DNA of 64,000 nt. Origin: Advenella alkanexedens (lineage in GTDB: Bacteria > Pseudomonadota > Gammaproteobacteria > Burkholderiales > Burkholderiaceae_B). The stretch spans positions 467,786 to 531,785 of the forward strand of contig NZ_JAHSPR010000001.1 of assembly GCF_019132845.1 (NCBI RefSeq), given 5' to 3'. Made by a program: the position numbers and the translations under genes. Of this stretch, positions 29,560-38,464 are shown piece after piece. The notes beneath the pieces are model-generated. The model was not told the origin of the DNA. It saw only the letters and a program-made list of their open reading frames with translations, and searched no databases. Within the stretch, counting starts at the first letter, position 1. Each line of letters begins with the position of its first letter.

Positions 29560-31387
29560 CTAATGCTTCCGGTGGCAGTTTCAAAACCGAGGGAATTCCC
29601 TGCTGGATTCGCTGGCATAATGCGTGAACCAAGGGTAACTCGTACTCAACCCAAAAACAAGCCAGTATAACTTTCCTGTTCTCAAAGGGTGTCAATTCAA
29701 CAGCACTCGCTTTCTCTTGAAGCAATTGATGGACTTCAAGCCAATTCCATGCGACAACAATAATACCAAAAGCATGCAAAAGGTCATAAGCAACGGCCAA
29801 GTGTGGCAAGACGCCCGCACCTTGCTGACTTTCCTGCCTGATTTCTTCCACCGTGTTCTGCAATAAAGTAACCGCAGCAACAAAACGCCCAAGCAGACCT
29901 TGGTCGGCCTGCCCAGATACACAATATTGGCCTATAAAGGTATGGATCGTTTGAAAAAAATAATCAAACGCCCGCCAATCGTTGTCTGGCAACTTCCTGC
30001 GCAACAAATCAATGGCCTGAATACCGTTGGCACCTTCATAAATCTTTCCTATACGCGCATTCCTTACTACCTGCTCAATACCATAATCCTTGGTATAGCC
30101 GTGCCCGCCAAACACCTGCAGACAATCACTCGCACAATCAAACCCCTTATCGGTAAAGTATGCCTTCATCACTGGGGTAAACAAATCCACCATATCCTTC
30201 AAACGCCGTCTTTCTTCGGCACTTATCTGATCTGACTCAGCCTGAGCCTGCCAGACCGCCACACGTAAAGCCGTGGCCCGACCACCTTCCGCAAAGGACT
30301 GGGCCGCCATAATATTACGGCGAATATCCGGGTGATTGATAATAGGATCTGCGATGCTCTGGTCACCCGACGAGAAAATGGGTGTCTTGCCTGACCTGCG
30401 CTCCTTGGCATAAAACAGGGCATTTTGCGCCGAGATCTCGGCATAACCCACCCCGGACAAGGCCGTACTCAAACGCGCATAATTCATCATGAGAAACATG
30501 GGCAACATGGAGTTACGCTTCACGCTCCCGGAAGTACTGCCAATATGCCATGCCTGTGCCCCATCAAAGTTCAGCACACAGGTGGCACTACCCTCAATCC
30601 CCATCTTATGTTCAATTGAACTGACATGACAGGCATTTTTCTCAAGAAGCTCCCCCGTTTGCAGATCTATCTTGTGCTTGGACACCATAAACACATTCAC
30701 CTCATCCAGACGGGCTCCCACCTTGCCATCTGCATCCGGTATTTTTGCCAGGACGAGATGGATGATATTGTCAGTCAGATCATGATCCCCCCCTGAAATA
30801 AATATTTTGCTGCCATGGATAGCGTAACTGCCATCCGGCTGCGGTACCGCCGTGGTCCGGATTTGTTTAAGATCGGTGCCGCAATGACTTTCCGTCAGGC
30901 ACATCGTCGCCGTCCACTGACCCGTGGCCAGATTGGGCACAACATGCGTCCTGATCCACTCGGGTGCCAGTGAGTTCAGCATCCGCGCGGCCGACAGGCA
31001 AAAGCTGCCGTACATGGCAAGGGAGTGTGCCGTCGTAATACGCATTTCACCAATAATCGAAGCCATAATGGACGGCAAGCCTGCACCACCCAGTTCCTCG
31101 GGCATGCTTAATTGCAACCAACCGGACGCACAGTACTGCTTCCAGGCCTCTTTATAACCGGGTGGCGTAAACACCTTGCCATCAACAAGATGCGCGCCAT
31201 GGCGGTCTCCTGCGATACCTATCGGGAACAGCACCTCTTCATGAAACCGTGCTGCAGGATAAAGAACTTCTTGGCAGAACTCTGGCGTCAGGCTTTCAAA
31301 CCCCTCTACCCCCTTAAGCTCCTGTACCTTCAGCAAGTCGTTCAAAATGAATAAAAAGTCTTTTGTAGGTGCTTTGTAAACCAGCAT
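29549..31387 (-). CDS. Acyl-CoA dehydrogenase (long, DmdC-like form)
   Basis: A 612-residue FAD-dependent acyl-CoA dehydrogenase of the ~600-residue class that carries an extra C-terminal domain. It has the flavin-binding MCLTESHCGTDLKQIRTTAV, the central WQAQAESDQ region, CLQVFGGHGYTKDYGIEQVV and the catalytic Glu in IGKIYEGANGIQAIDLLRRK. It introduces the 2,3 double bond in a CoA thioester in the cytoplasm. Together with the CoA ligase, hydratase, 3-hydroxyacyl-CoA dehydrogenase and thiolase genes it completes a beta-oxidation set, so saturated aryl-propanoyl-CoA is a plausible substrate. Confidence 0.9.
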   Translation of the reverse strand: MLVYKAPTKDFLFILNDLLKVQELKGVEGFESLTPEFCQEVLYPAARFHEEVLFPIGIAGDRHGAHLVDGKVFTPPGYKEAWKQYCASGWLQLSMPEELGGAGLPSIMASIIGEMRITTAHSLAMYGSFCLSAARMLNSLAPEWIRTHVVPNLATGQWTATMCLTESHCGTDLKQIRTTAVPQPDGSYAIHGSKIFISGGDHDLTDNIIHLVLAKIPDADGKVGARLDEVNVFMVSKHKIDLQTGELLEKNACHVSSIEHKMGIEGSATCVLNFDGAQAWHIGSTSGSVKRNSMLPMFLMMNYARLSTALSGVGYAEISAQNALFYAKERRSGKTPIFSSGDQSIADPIINHPDIRRNIMAAQSFAEGGRATALRVAVWQAQAESDQISAEERRRLKDMVDLFTPVMKAYFTDKGFDCASDCLQVFGGHGYTKDYGIEQVVRNARIGKIYEGANGIQAIDLLRRKLPDNDWRAFDYFFQTIHTFIGQYCVSGQADQGLLGRFVAAVTLLQNTVEEIRQESQQGAGVLPHLAVAYDLLHAFGIIVVAWNWLEVHQLLQEKASAVELTPFENRKVILACFWVEYELPLVHALCQRIQQGIPSVLKLPPEALDVE

Positions 31388-31402
31388 GGCGCATTCCTTG
31401 TA

Positions 31403-33034
31403 TTATTGATTAAGAGCCAGTTCTTTAAGTAAACGGGCAGGCCTGAACGACTCGCCATAACGTTGCTCAAACTCAACAAGCTTATGGTAAATTTTTGCGT
31501 AACCCTGCTGCCTGGCAAAATACATCGGCCCCCCCTTCCATGACGGCCAGCCATATCCGTATTGCCATACCATATCAATGTCGCTCTCACGCTCAACAAT
31601 ACCTTCCTCCTGCAACTTGAAGCCCTCATTAACCATGGGAAAAACAAGACGCTGAATAAGCTCCTCGTCGCCAATGACGCGTCGAAGAATCTGCGCCTGT
31701 ACCGAGGCGGCCTCAAGCATGTTTTTTACCTCTTGAGAGGGAACGGGCGCACGCTTGCCCGGCACATAATCGTAGTATCCTTTCCCCGCCTGCTTGCCTG
31801 TTCGCCCCGTTTCGTAAAGCCGGTCAATAATCGGATCCTTCTCGCCACTTTCCTGCCTGCGCATATAATTAACGGCAATCCCCCCTGCCATATCCTGCAG
31901 CTCGAAGGTCCCCATGGGCAAACCAAACGCACGCAACACCCTGTCAATTTGCTGCGGCAATGCGCCTTCCAGTAACAATTGGCCAGCCTGTCGCTCTCGC
32001 GCCATCATAAGACGGTTACCCACAAACCCCTTGCAAATACCCACCACCACCGGGATCTTGCCAAGACGGTTTGAAAGTACTTTGGCCAGATTGATGGCGT
32101 GCGTACTGGTACGCGGCCCTTTAATGACTTCAATTAAACGCATTACATGCGCCGGGTTAAAAAAGTGCAGGCCAAGCACACGCTCGGGGCAACGCGTTAC
32201 CGATGCAATTTGGTCAATATCCAGCGTAGAAGTATTGCTGCACAATATCGCATGCGGTGGGGCATATTGATCTATTTGCGCAAAGATGGATTTTTTCAAT
32301 TCCATCTGTTCCCATACCGCTTCAATCACGGCATCGGCCGCGCTAATGTCGGAAATATCAAGGGTAGCGCGTATGCGTGCTGAACGCTTCTGCGCTTCAT
32401 CCTGGCTAATTCTGGCTTTATCAACCAATTTTTGCAGCTCGTCATTAATAGCTTTGTGTGCCGCATCAAGCGCTTCTTGCGTTTGATCATAAAGCATCAC
32501 GGAAATGCCCGCATTGATCAATGCCATCGCAATACCCCGCCCCATACGACCACTACCAATAATGGCCACGCAGTTCAACGGAAATGCGCCATCATCAGCA
32601 GAAGGAATGGACGCCTGAATTTGCGCCAATGCTTTTTGAGAGTACTCTCGGGCACAATTTGCTGCCGGTGTCGTAAAACTCAGGATAGCTTCACCTGACG
32701 GCTCTTTGGAACAATGCACCACCACTTCATCTCCAATAGCCAGCGCATTAACATCAGCCTCTACAATGATTGACGTCAGCCTGAAACCTTCCTCCATTTC
32801 AATGATGGCCGGTGCAATTCGATCGGCAATCGTAAAAGAATAAATACGCCCCTTTCCACTTGAAACACGCCAAACCGTCTCGCGATTGCCGCAATGAGGA
32901 CAATGGACACGAGGATAAAAATGGGGCTTCAGGCATTGCTCACACCATTTGAAGCCAAGTTGACCCGCATCGAGAAATTGCGAATAATGCGCTGAAATAC
33001 CGGTAGATGTAGATGTATTTAATGAAGTTTGCAC
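31403..33034 (-). CDS. Fusion of DUF35 (Zn-ribbon/OB-fold) and 3-hydroxyacyl-CoA dehydrogenase
   Basis: A 543-residue two-part protein. Residues 20-130 are a DUF35 module: a rubredoxin-like Zn ribbon with Cys31-x2-Cys34 and Cys45-x2-Cys48, then an OB-fold ending near AILSFTTPAANC. From ~155 comes a complete 3-hydroxyacyl-CoA dehydrogenase: NAD motif IIGSGRMGRGIAMALINAG, CSNTSTLDIDQIAS, catalytic LHFFNPAHVMRLIEVI, then two C-terminal dimerisation domains with KQAGKGYYDY and WPSWKGGPM. DUF35 proteins normally partner thiolase-fold enzymes, and the next gene upstream is just that. The fusion is unusual and suggests a channelled dehydrogenase-thiolase complex. Confidence 0.9.
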   Translation of the reverse strand: MQTSLNTSTSTGISAHYSQFLDAGQLGFKWCEQCLKPHFYPRVHCPHCGNRETVWRVSSGKGRIYSFTIADRIAPAIIEMEEGFRLTSIIVEADVNALAIGDEVVVHCSKEPSGEAILSFTTPAANCAREYSQKALAQIQASIPSADDGAFPLNCVAIIGSGRMGRGIAMALINAGISVMLYDQTQEALDAAHKAINDELQKLVDKARISQDEAQKRSARIRATLDISDISAADAVIEAVWEQMELKKSIFAQIDQYAPPHAILCSNTSTLDIDQIASVTRCPERVLGLHFFNPAHVMRLIEVIKGPRTSTHAINLAKVLSNRLGKIPVVVGICKGFVGNRLMMARERQAGQLLLEGALPQQIDRVLRAFGLPMGTFELQDMAGGIAVNYMRRQESGEKDPIIDRLYETGRTGKQAGKGYYDYVPGKRAPVPSQEVKNMLEAASVQAQILRRVIGDEELIQRLVFPMVNEGFKLQEEGIVERESDIDMVWQYGYGWPSWKGGPMYFARQQGYAKIYHKLVEFEQRYGESFRPARLLKELALNQ

Positions 33035-33044
33035 GTTATATCCT

Positions 33045-34214
33045 TTACTCTGCCTGCAGAATGATTGTTCCGGCGCTGTGGTAACTTGACATCATGGCGC
33101 CTGTTGCGTGGGCCAAGACGAATTCACGATTTTTTACTTGCAGCAAGGGATGCGCCTGCCCGCGACACTGACGAACCGCCTCCAGCAACTTCGTCATCCC
33201 CCCCTTGTTACCCGGATGGTTGCTGCACAACCCGCCACCATCCGTATTAAAAGCCAGCCGGCCCTGGCCGCTGATAAGATTGCCATCCTGTACGAATTTG
33301 CCCCCTTCTCCTTTCCTGCAGAAACCAAGGTCTTCCAGCTGCATAATGACCGTAATGGTGAAGCTGTCATACAGCGAGGCATAATGAATATCATCAACCG
33401 AAATACCGGCCTCAGCAAACGCCCGCTCTCCCGACCATTTTCCTGCGGAGTAGCTGATATCCATAAACCCGCCATCCCTGTGCTTGGTCGCTTCACCGGT
33501 ACCAATAACCTTAACCTTGGGCTGCTTTAATCCGGCAGCCACTTCCGGGCTGACAACAACAATGGCTCCACCGCCATCGGTCATCACACAACAATCAAGC
33601 CGGTGCAAAGGATCCGCCACCATCGGTGACTGAAGCACATCCTCAACCGTGACCACTTCTTGTCGCAAGGCATGAGGGTTGTACTGCGCATGATGCGATG
33701 CCGCCACCTTCACCCAGGCCAATTGCTCTGACGTTGTGCCAAACTCATACATGTGACGCCTGGCCACCATCGCATATCCGTAAATCGGCATGCCAGGCAC
33801 ACCTGCCGCAAAAGGCAAATCGGGCATACTGCTGCGATCCACCCCCGATAAAGCGGTTCCCTGTTTTTTCGCCAGCGGACAATCGGCCATCGTAATCAGC
33901 GCTACCTGACAGTAACCGGCGGCAATAGCCTGTGCCGCATGACGCACGTGCAAAAGATAAGACGAGCCACCTGTTTCGGTTGTATCCATGTATTTAAGAT
34001 TGCGCAGACCCAAATATTCAGCCATGGTTAACCCACCCAGGCCTGGCGCATCGGCACCACAAAAATAGGCATCAACATCATCAAGCGTCAACCCGGCATC
34101 TTCCAATGCTCCCAATGCAACATCAGCGTGAAGCTGTGCGATGGTAAGGCCCTGCGCTCTTCTGACAGGGTGTTCGTAAATACCCGCTATATATGCTTTC
34201 TCTTTTATTTTCAT
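33045..34214 (-). CDS. Thiolase-fold protein (SCPx/Ltp2-like)
   Basis: A 389-residue thiolase-superfamily protein, first gene of its operon. It has the C-terminal landmarks GGGLCSNHPGNKGGMTKLLE and LAHATGAMMSSYHSAGTIIL. At the position of the usual nucleophilic Cys the sequence reads TETGGSSYLLHV (Ser84-Ser85), so it lacks the classical thiolase Cys. Relatives such as steroid-degrading Ltp2 are retro-aldolases that need a DUF35 partner, which here is fused to the downstream dehydrogenase. It may therefore catalyse either C-C cleavage by retro-aldol chemistry or a non-standard thiolysis of the shortened aryl side chain. Confidence 0.82.
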   Translation of the reverse strand: MKIKEKAYIAGIYEHPVRRAQGLTIAQLHADVALGALEDAGLTLDDVDAYFCGADAPGLGGLTMAEYLGLRNLKYMDTTETGGSSYLLHVRHAAQAIAAGYCQVALITMADCPLAKKQGTALSGVDRSSMPDLPFAAGVPGMPIYGYAMVARRHMYEFGTTSEQLAWVKVAASHHAQYNPHALRQEVVTVEDVLQSPMVADPLHRLDCCVMTDGGGAIVVVSPEVAAGLKQPKVKVIGTGEATKHRDGGFMDISYSAGKWSGERAFAEAGISVDDIHYASLYDSFTITVIMQLEDLGFCRKGEGGKFVQDGNLISGQGRLAFNTDGGGLCSNHPGNKGGMTKLLEAVRQCRGQAHPLLQVKNREFVLAHATGAMMSSYHSAGTIILQAE

Positions 34215-34376
34215 TATATGGTTACCTTATACATAAATAATATAAATACCAAAATTACCTATAAAAAAATATATAACCCATTAAATTAGAATGAAATATG
34301 GGGATTTCCCTAGGTTCATAAGGAAATTAATTAATATAAGATTACCTTACTTTAAGTTAAGGATCAAGGATTTTAA
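34215..34376. promoter_or_regulatory. Divergent promoter region with MarR-type dyads
   Basis: A 162-bp AT-rich spacer between the thiolase operon (-) and the CoA-ligase operon (+). An imperfect dyad CCTTACTTTAAGTTAAGG (34345-34362) lies just before the ligase ribosome site. A related CCTAGGTTCATAAGG (34309-34323) is further up. Both could bind the cluster's MarR regulator. A single site here could control both arms. Confidence 0.5.
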
Positions 34377-36218
34377 ATGAAGGCAGAGTTCCTCAACATT
34401 CCTTTTTTACCACGTCAGATTTCAATCGAAACGCGTCCGGACGGGACGTTAATCGTACGATCAAAAATCGCCTTGAAAGCGTGCGAAAAAAATATTCCAT
34501 CACTGCTGCACAGAAATGCACAACAGCGTCCCAATCACCCCTGGCTGGCGCAAAGAAGAGGTCAAGCCCAACAGTGGGCATCCATCTCCTACCTGGAAGG
34601 ACAAAAACAGGTCAATGCAGTAACACAGCACTTACTCAACCTGAATCAGCCAGGTAAAACCGTCATGGTGTTAAGCGCCAACTCTATCGAGCACGGCATA
34701 CTTGAAGTAGCTGCCATGCAAGCCAGAATGCCTTATGCCCCCATCACAACGGCTTACTCCTTATTGAGTCGTGATTTCTCAAAACTAAAGGCCATGCACG
34801 ACCTGCTGGAGCCCGCCGTAATTTTTGTACAAGATGGCAAAATGTACGAAAACGCCCTGCAGGCCATCGGGCAAGATACGCATGTCATCTATGTGGATAA
34901 CCCTATCGAGCTCCCATCAACAAGTTCCTGGCATGAAATCATTCAAACACCCGTCACCCCGGATGTAACCGACTCCATAGAGAAAATCACCGGCGACACC
35001 GTTGCGAAATACCAGTTCACGTCCGGTTCAACCGGCATACCGAAAGCAGCCATTGTGACGCAATCCATGCTGTGCACGGCCATGGCAATGACCTCACAAA
35101 TGATTGAATGGGGCGATGACCGGCCCGAAACAATATTGCTGGACTGGCTACCCTGGAGTCATGTCGCGGGGGGACATGCGGTCTTCAACGGAGTACTGGA
35201 AGATGGCGGCACCCTGTATATCGATAACGGAAGACCAACACCGACCGAATTTCATCAAACCCTCAAAAATCTCAAGGAAATTTCCCCGATACGATTCAGT
35301 GGCGTACCCGTTTCCTATACCATGCTCGCCGAGGCGCTACAGAAAGATGAAGCGCTCGGCAAAAGTTTCTTCCGAAACCTCAAGCGAATGACCTACTCAG
35401 GCGCCAAGCTTCCCGAAACCGTCTACGACGCCATACAACAACAGGCAATCCGACACACCGGCTTTAAAATTCCTTTTGTATCCGCTTACGGCTCAACCGA
35501 AACGTCAGCCGCGGTCACCTATGTACACTGGCCCTCAAATAAAACGGGCCTTATCGGCCTACCACACCCGGGCGTGGAAATGAAGCTCATTCCACTGAAT
35601 GATGAAAACCGCTATGAAATTCGGGTGCGAAGTGCTGCCGTCACCCCTGGCTACCTGAAACAGCCTGCACTGACAGCAGAAAGTTTCGATGAAGAAGGTT
35701 TCTTCAAAATGGGAGATGCCGCCACTTTTGTTGATCCTGCCAACCCACACGAGGGCCTGGCCTTTGCAGGCCGGGTTGCTGAAGAATTTAAACTACAGTC
35801 TGGGGGCTTTGTCAGAGTAAGCGCCCTGCGAGTGGACTGCCTGAATGCCTGCTCTCCGCTATTAAATGACATCGTCATAACGGGCGCCGACCGGGCTTAT
35901 TTGGGTGCCCTGGTGTGGCTGAACCTGGCCGAATGCTGCCAACAATTCAATCTGGATACTAACGACATACAAGCCTGCATCCAGAACGAAAAACTGCGTG
36001 AGTCCCTGAAAAACCGCTTCCTTGAACATAACAAAAACCACCCCGGTTCAAGCATGTCAATCAAACGCATCTGGATACTGGAAACACCCCCCTCTATTGA
36101 CAGCGGAGAGACCACTGACAAAGGATACATCAATCAAAGAAAGGTTCTAGAGAACAGAAAACAGGAAGTCGAAAAACTTTATGAAGGTGATGAATCACCT
36201 AACCTCATTTTAATTTAA
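34377..36218 (+). CDS. Feruloyl-CoA synthetase-like acid--CoA ligase
   Basis: A 613-residue ANL-superfamily adenylate-forming ligase. The phosphate-binding loop is QFTSGSTGIPKAAIVTQ near residue 213, then VSAYGSTETSAAVTYVHWPS (motif A5) and KMGDAATFVDPANPHEGLAF. The length and the N-terminal segment FLPRQISIETRPDGTLIVRS resemble bacterial feruloyl-CoA synthetases. It would activate a hydroxycinnamic or related aryl-propanoid acid with ATP and CoA. It heads a (+) operon with an enoyl-CoA hydratase and a Bug protein and is divergent from the thiolase operon. Confidence 0.87.
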   Translation: MKAEFLNIPFLPRQISIETRPDGTLIVRSKIALKACEKNIPSLLHRNAQQRPNHPWLAQRRGQAQQWASISYLEGQKQVNAVTQHLLNLNQPGKTVMVLSANSIEHGILEVAAMQARMPYAPITTAYSLLSRDFSKLKAMHDLLEPAVIFVQDGKMYENALQAIGQDTHVIYVDNPIELPSTSSWHEIIQTPVTPDVTDSIEKITGDTVAKYQFTSGSTGIPKAAIVTQSMLCTAMAMTSQMIEWGDDRPETILLDWLPWSHVAGGHAVFNGVLEDGGTLYIDNGRPTPTEFHQTLKNLKEISPIRFSGVPVSYTMLAEALQKDEALGKSFFRNLKRMTYSGAKLPETVYDAIQQQAIRHTGFKIPFVSAYGSTETSAAVTYVHWPSNKTGLIGLPHPGVEMKLIPLNDENRYEIRVRSAAVTPGYLKQPALTAESFDEEGFFKMGDAATFVDPANPHEGLAFAGRVAEEFKLQSGGFVRVSALRVDCLNACSPLLNDIVITGADRAYLGALVWLNLAECCQQFNLDTNDIQACIQNEKLRESLKNRFLEHNKNHPGSSMSIKRIWILETPPSIDSGETTDKGYINQRKVLENRKQEVEKLYEGDESPNLILI

Positions 36219-36241
36219 CTGCGATAGCAAACGAGATTGCC

Positions 36242-37018
36242 ATGAATCAAAAAAAACTCCTTGTGGAAAGAATCAACAACCACATTGTATTAACCCTTAA
36301 CAGAGCCGAAAAAAGAAATGCACTAGATGATGAGTTGATCAGTGATCTTGAGGTTTTTTTTTCCCAACCCGTTGAAGACTGTCAGTGCATTATCATTCAA
36401 GGTAGCGGCGAACACTTTTCTGCGGGTCTGGATCTGTTTGAACTCATGGAGAAAAGATCCACTGACCCAATCGTGAGCATGCGCCGCTCAAAACAATGGC
36501 ACCGGGTTTTTGACCTGATCCAATACAGCGAGGTTCCCGTCATCAGCGTCCTTAAAGGAGGCGTTATTGGAGGTGGCTTTGAACTGGCCGCCGCAACGCA
36601 TATTCGGGTTAGCGAAGCATCTACCTATTTTCAACTCCCGGAAGGCCAGCGCGGCATTTTTGTTGGCGGTGGCGGTTCAGTTCGTATTCCAAGAATTATT
36701 GGCGCCGGTCGCGTCATGGAATTAATGCTGACCGGAAGAAAAATTCCGGTTGAGGAATCAGCCAACCTTGGACTGTCCCACTATGTGGTTGAGAACGGAC
36801 AAGGCCTGGATCAAGCGTTAGCCCTTGCCGGAATCGTCTCTCAAAATGCCCCCTCGTCCAATTACGCGATTATTCATGGCATTTCACGTATTGCTGAAAT
36901 GTCAAGCGCCGATGGGCTCTTTGCCGAAACCATGGTGACCTCCATGACCAGAAACGCAGGCAAGAGCGACAAACGCATCAAGGATTTTTTCCAGCAACGT
37001 AAAACTCAACACAACTAA
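36242..37018 (+). CDS. Enoyl-CoA hydratase/isomerase (crotonase) family protein
   Basis: A 258-residue crotonase-fold protein. The first oxyanion-hole segment is GEHFSAGLDLFEL and the second GGVIGGGFELAAATHIRVSE. The region EGQRGIFVGGGGSVRIPRII carries the position of the catalytic Glu. It probably hydrates the aryl-enoyl-CoA made upstream. A feruloyl-CoA hydratase-lyase role is possible, but the presence of a separate dehydrogenase and thiolase makes plain hydration more likely. The ligase stop is 23 bp upstream. Confidence 0.88.
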   Translation: MNQKKLLVERINNHIVLTLNRAEKRNALDDELISDLEVFFSQPVEDCQCIIIQGSGEHFSAGLDLFELMEKRSTDPIVSMRRSKQWHRVFDLIQYSEVPVISVLKGGVIGGGFELAAATHIRVSEASTYFQLPEGQRGIFVGGGGSVRIPRIIGAGRVMELMLTGRKIPVEESANLGLSHYVVENGQGLDQALALAGIVSQNAPSSNYAIIHGISRIAEMSSADGLFAETMVTSMTRNAGKSDKRIKDFFQQRKTQHN

Positions 37019-37056
37019 ACCACACATCCAATCACAGATTTGAAAGAGGAGACAAA

Positions 37057-38028
37057 ATGAAGTCGAGTATTTTTCTAAAATCAGCCCTGATTTTGGCCTG
37101 CGCAACCTTTGCCCAGTCATCTATCGCCCAGGATAAGTCACCTATTACGCTAGTCGTCGGATTTGCTGCCGGCGGAACGACCGATATCGTAACCAGAATT
37201 CTTTCTGAACCACTCAGCAAGGAACTGGGAGAAACCGTCATTGTATTGAATCGTGCCGGTGCCGGCGGACGAATTGCCGCAGAGTATGTCAAAAATGCAA
37301 AGCCAGATGGTAAAACCTATCTGGTCGGACCTGATGGCTGGGCAATATTCCCAACCGCCATGCATTCACCTGCCACACTTCGCTACGACTTGATGAAAGA
37401 TCTGCGTACCGTTGCCCAGGTTGTCTCATACCCACTGGCACTGGTCGCCAGCAATCAAGTTCCTGCGACCAACCTGAAAGACTATGCCGCATGGTTACAA
37501 CAAAACCCGCAAAAAGCACAATTTGGCACTCCGGCGCCAGGTGGCCAGGTGCAGTTTGTTGGCTGGGTTGCCGGAAAAACACTGGGCACACAAATTGAGC
37601 CAGTCACTTATAAAGGCACATCCCCCATGATCGTTGATTTACTTGGCGAACAACTACCTGCCGCCATTCTGCCAACGGGCACCATACTTGGCCAGCCACG
37701 AGACAAAATCAAAATTCTTGGCGTGATGGCCGAAAAACGCTGGGAACTGGCCCCAGATGCGCCCACTTTCATTGAGCAGGGTTACAACCTTGAAGTTGCT
37801 GAAGCCTGGCAAGGATTTTTTGCCCCCGCCGCCACTCCCACAGCAGAAATCAATAAGATGGAAGCCGCACTAAAAAAAGTATTGGACATGGAAGATGTCA
37901 AGGAAGCAATACGAACCAAGGCCATGCTATCACCCAAGTTCGTGCCGGCCAATGAGATGGAAAAAATGCTAAACCGTGACATTGCCTACTGGGGCAAAGT
38001 AATCAAGGACTCTGGTTACCAGCCTTAA
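37057..38028 (+). CDS. Tripartite tricarboxylate transporter (Bug/TctC) substrate-binding protein
   Basis: A 323-residue periplasmic binding protein with a signal peptide of about 24 residues (MKSSIFLKSALILACATFAQ, SSIAQ). The family pattern PITLVVGFAAGGTTDIVTRI, VIVLNRAGAGGRIAAEYV and DAPTFIEQGYNLEVAEAWQG is present. It is the last gene of the (+) catabolic operon and clearly distinct in sequence from the other Bug protein of the island. It presumably binds the acid that the upstream ligase activates. An AAAGAGGAGA ribosome site precedes the ATG. Confidence 0.93.
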   Translation: MKSSIFLKSALILACATFAQSSIAQDKSPITLVVGFAAGGTTDIVTRILSEPLSKELGETVIVLNRAGAGGRIAAEYVKNAKPDGKTYLVGPDGWAIFPTAMHSPATLRYDLMKDLRTVAQVVSYPLALVASNQVPATNLKDYAAWLQQNPQKAQFGTPAPGGQVQFVGWVAGKTLGTQIEPVTYKGTSPMIVDLLGEQLPAAILPTGTILGQPRDKIKILGVMAEKRWELAPDAPTFIEQGYNLEVAEAWQGFFAPAATPTAEINKMEAALKKVLDMEDVKEAIRTKAMLSPKFVPANEMEKMLNRDIAYWGKVIKDSGYQP

Positions 38029-38034
38029 GGTATG

Positions 38035-38178
38035 AATTCCCACGCGGGAGCGTGGGAACTAGCAAAACGTTGAATGGGCGTCCAACTTTGGGGGATCAGT
38101 TCAGAGCGTGAGAACGAGGAAACGATCTTCCTGTATTAAGAGCTACATCTGGTTCCCACGCTCCCGCGTGGGAACGCC
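38035..38178. repeat. Palindromic repeats at the right island edge
   Basis: Copies at 38035-38062 and 38150-38178, either side of the IS3-type direct repeat. They are the only copies right of 21.7 kb in this window. Confidence 0.9.
38063..38121 (-). mobile_element. Right copy of the ~60-bp direct repeat flanking the island
   Basis: CAAAACGTTGAATGGGCGTC...GGGGGATCAGTTCA joined to GAGCGTGAGAACGAGGAA, same order and orientation as 21685-21744. It lies 34 bp past the last catabolic gene and about 95 bp from tRNA-Arg. The two copies enclose 16.3 kb containing all the catabolic genes. Confidence 0.65.
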
Positions 38179-38214
38179 TGTTTTTATAATTATTGAAACC
38201 AGCATAAAGCAAGA

Positions 38215-38289
38215 TGGTGTCCCCACCAGGAATCGAACCTGGATCTGATTCTTAGGAGGAACCTGTTCTATCCATTGAACTACAGGGAC
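38215..38289 (-). tRNA. tRNA-Arg (anticodon CCT)
   Basis: A 75-nt cloverleaf on the minus strand. Acceptor GTCCCTG pairs with TGGGGAC (G-T pairs included). D arm is GTTC/GAAC, the anticodon stem GGTTC/GAATC carries loop CTCCTAA with anticodon CCT, and the T arm is CCAGG-TTCGATT-CCTGG. The discriminator is A and CCA is encoded. It reads AGG codons. It stands alone between the catabolic island and the polysaccharide locus. tRNA-Arg(CCT) genes are common integration sites, but I see no integrase or duplicated 3' end here. Confidence 0.95.
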
Positions 38290-38464
38290 ACGCAACCAGC
38301 CCGTTAATATAGCATTAGAATAAATTTCAAACAAGCAACAAGCGCTTTATCACAGTTAATTTATCCTCGCTCCATCCTCCCCCTCATTCCCAACCAGACA
38401 AAACCACCCCACCCTCTTGCAGATATTGCTACACTACCCTCAGGCAAACAACGACAGCGACTGT

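Noticed and set aside
38215..38289. tRNA-Arg as an active attachment site for the island
   Set aside because: No integrase gene and no duplicate of the tRNA 3' end was found at the other island edge; the flanking repeats are of another kind.
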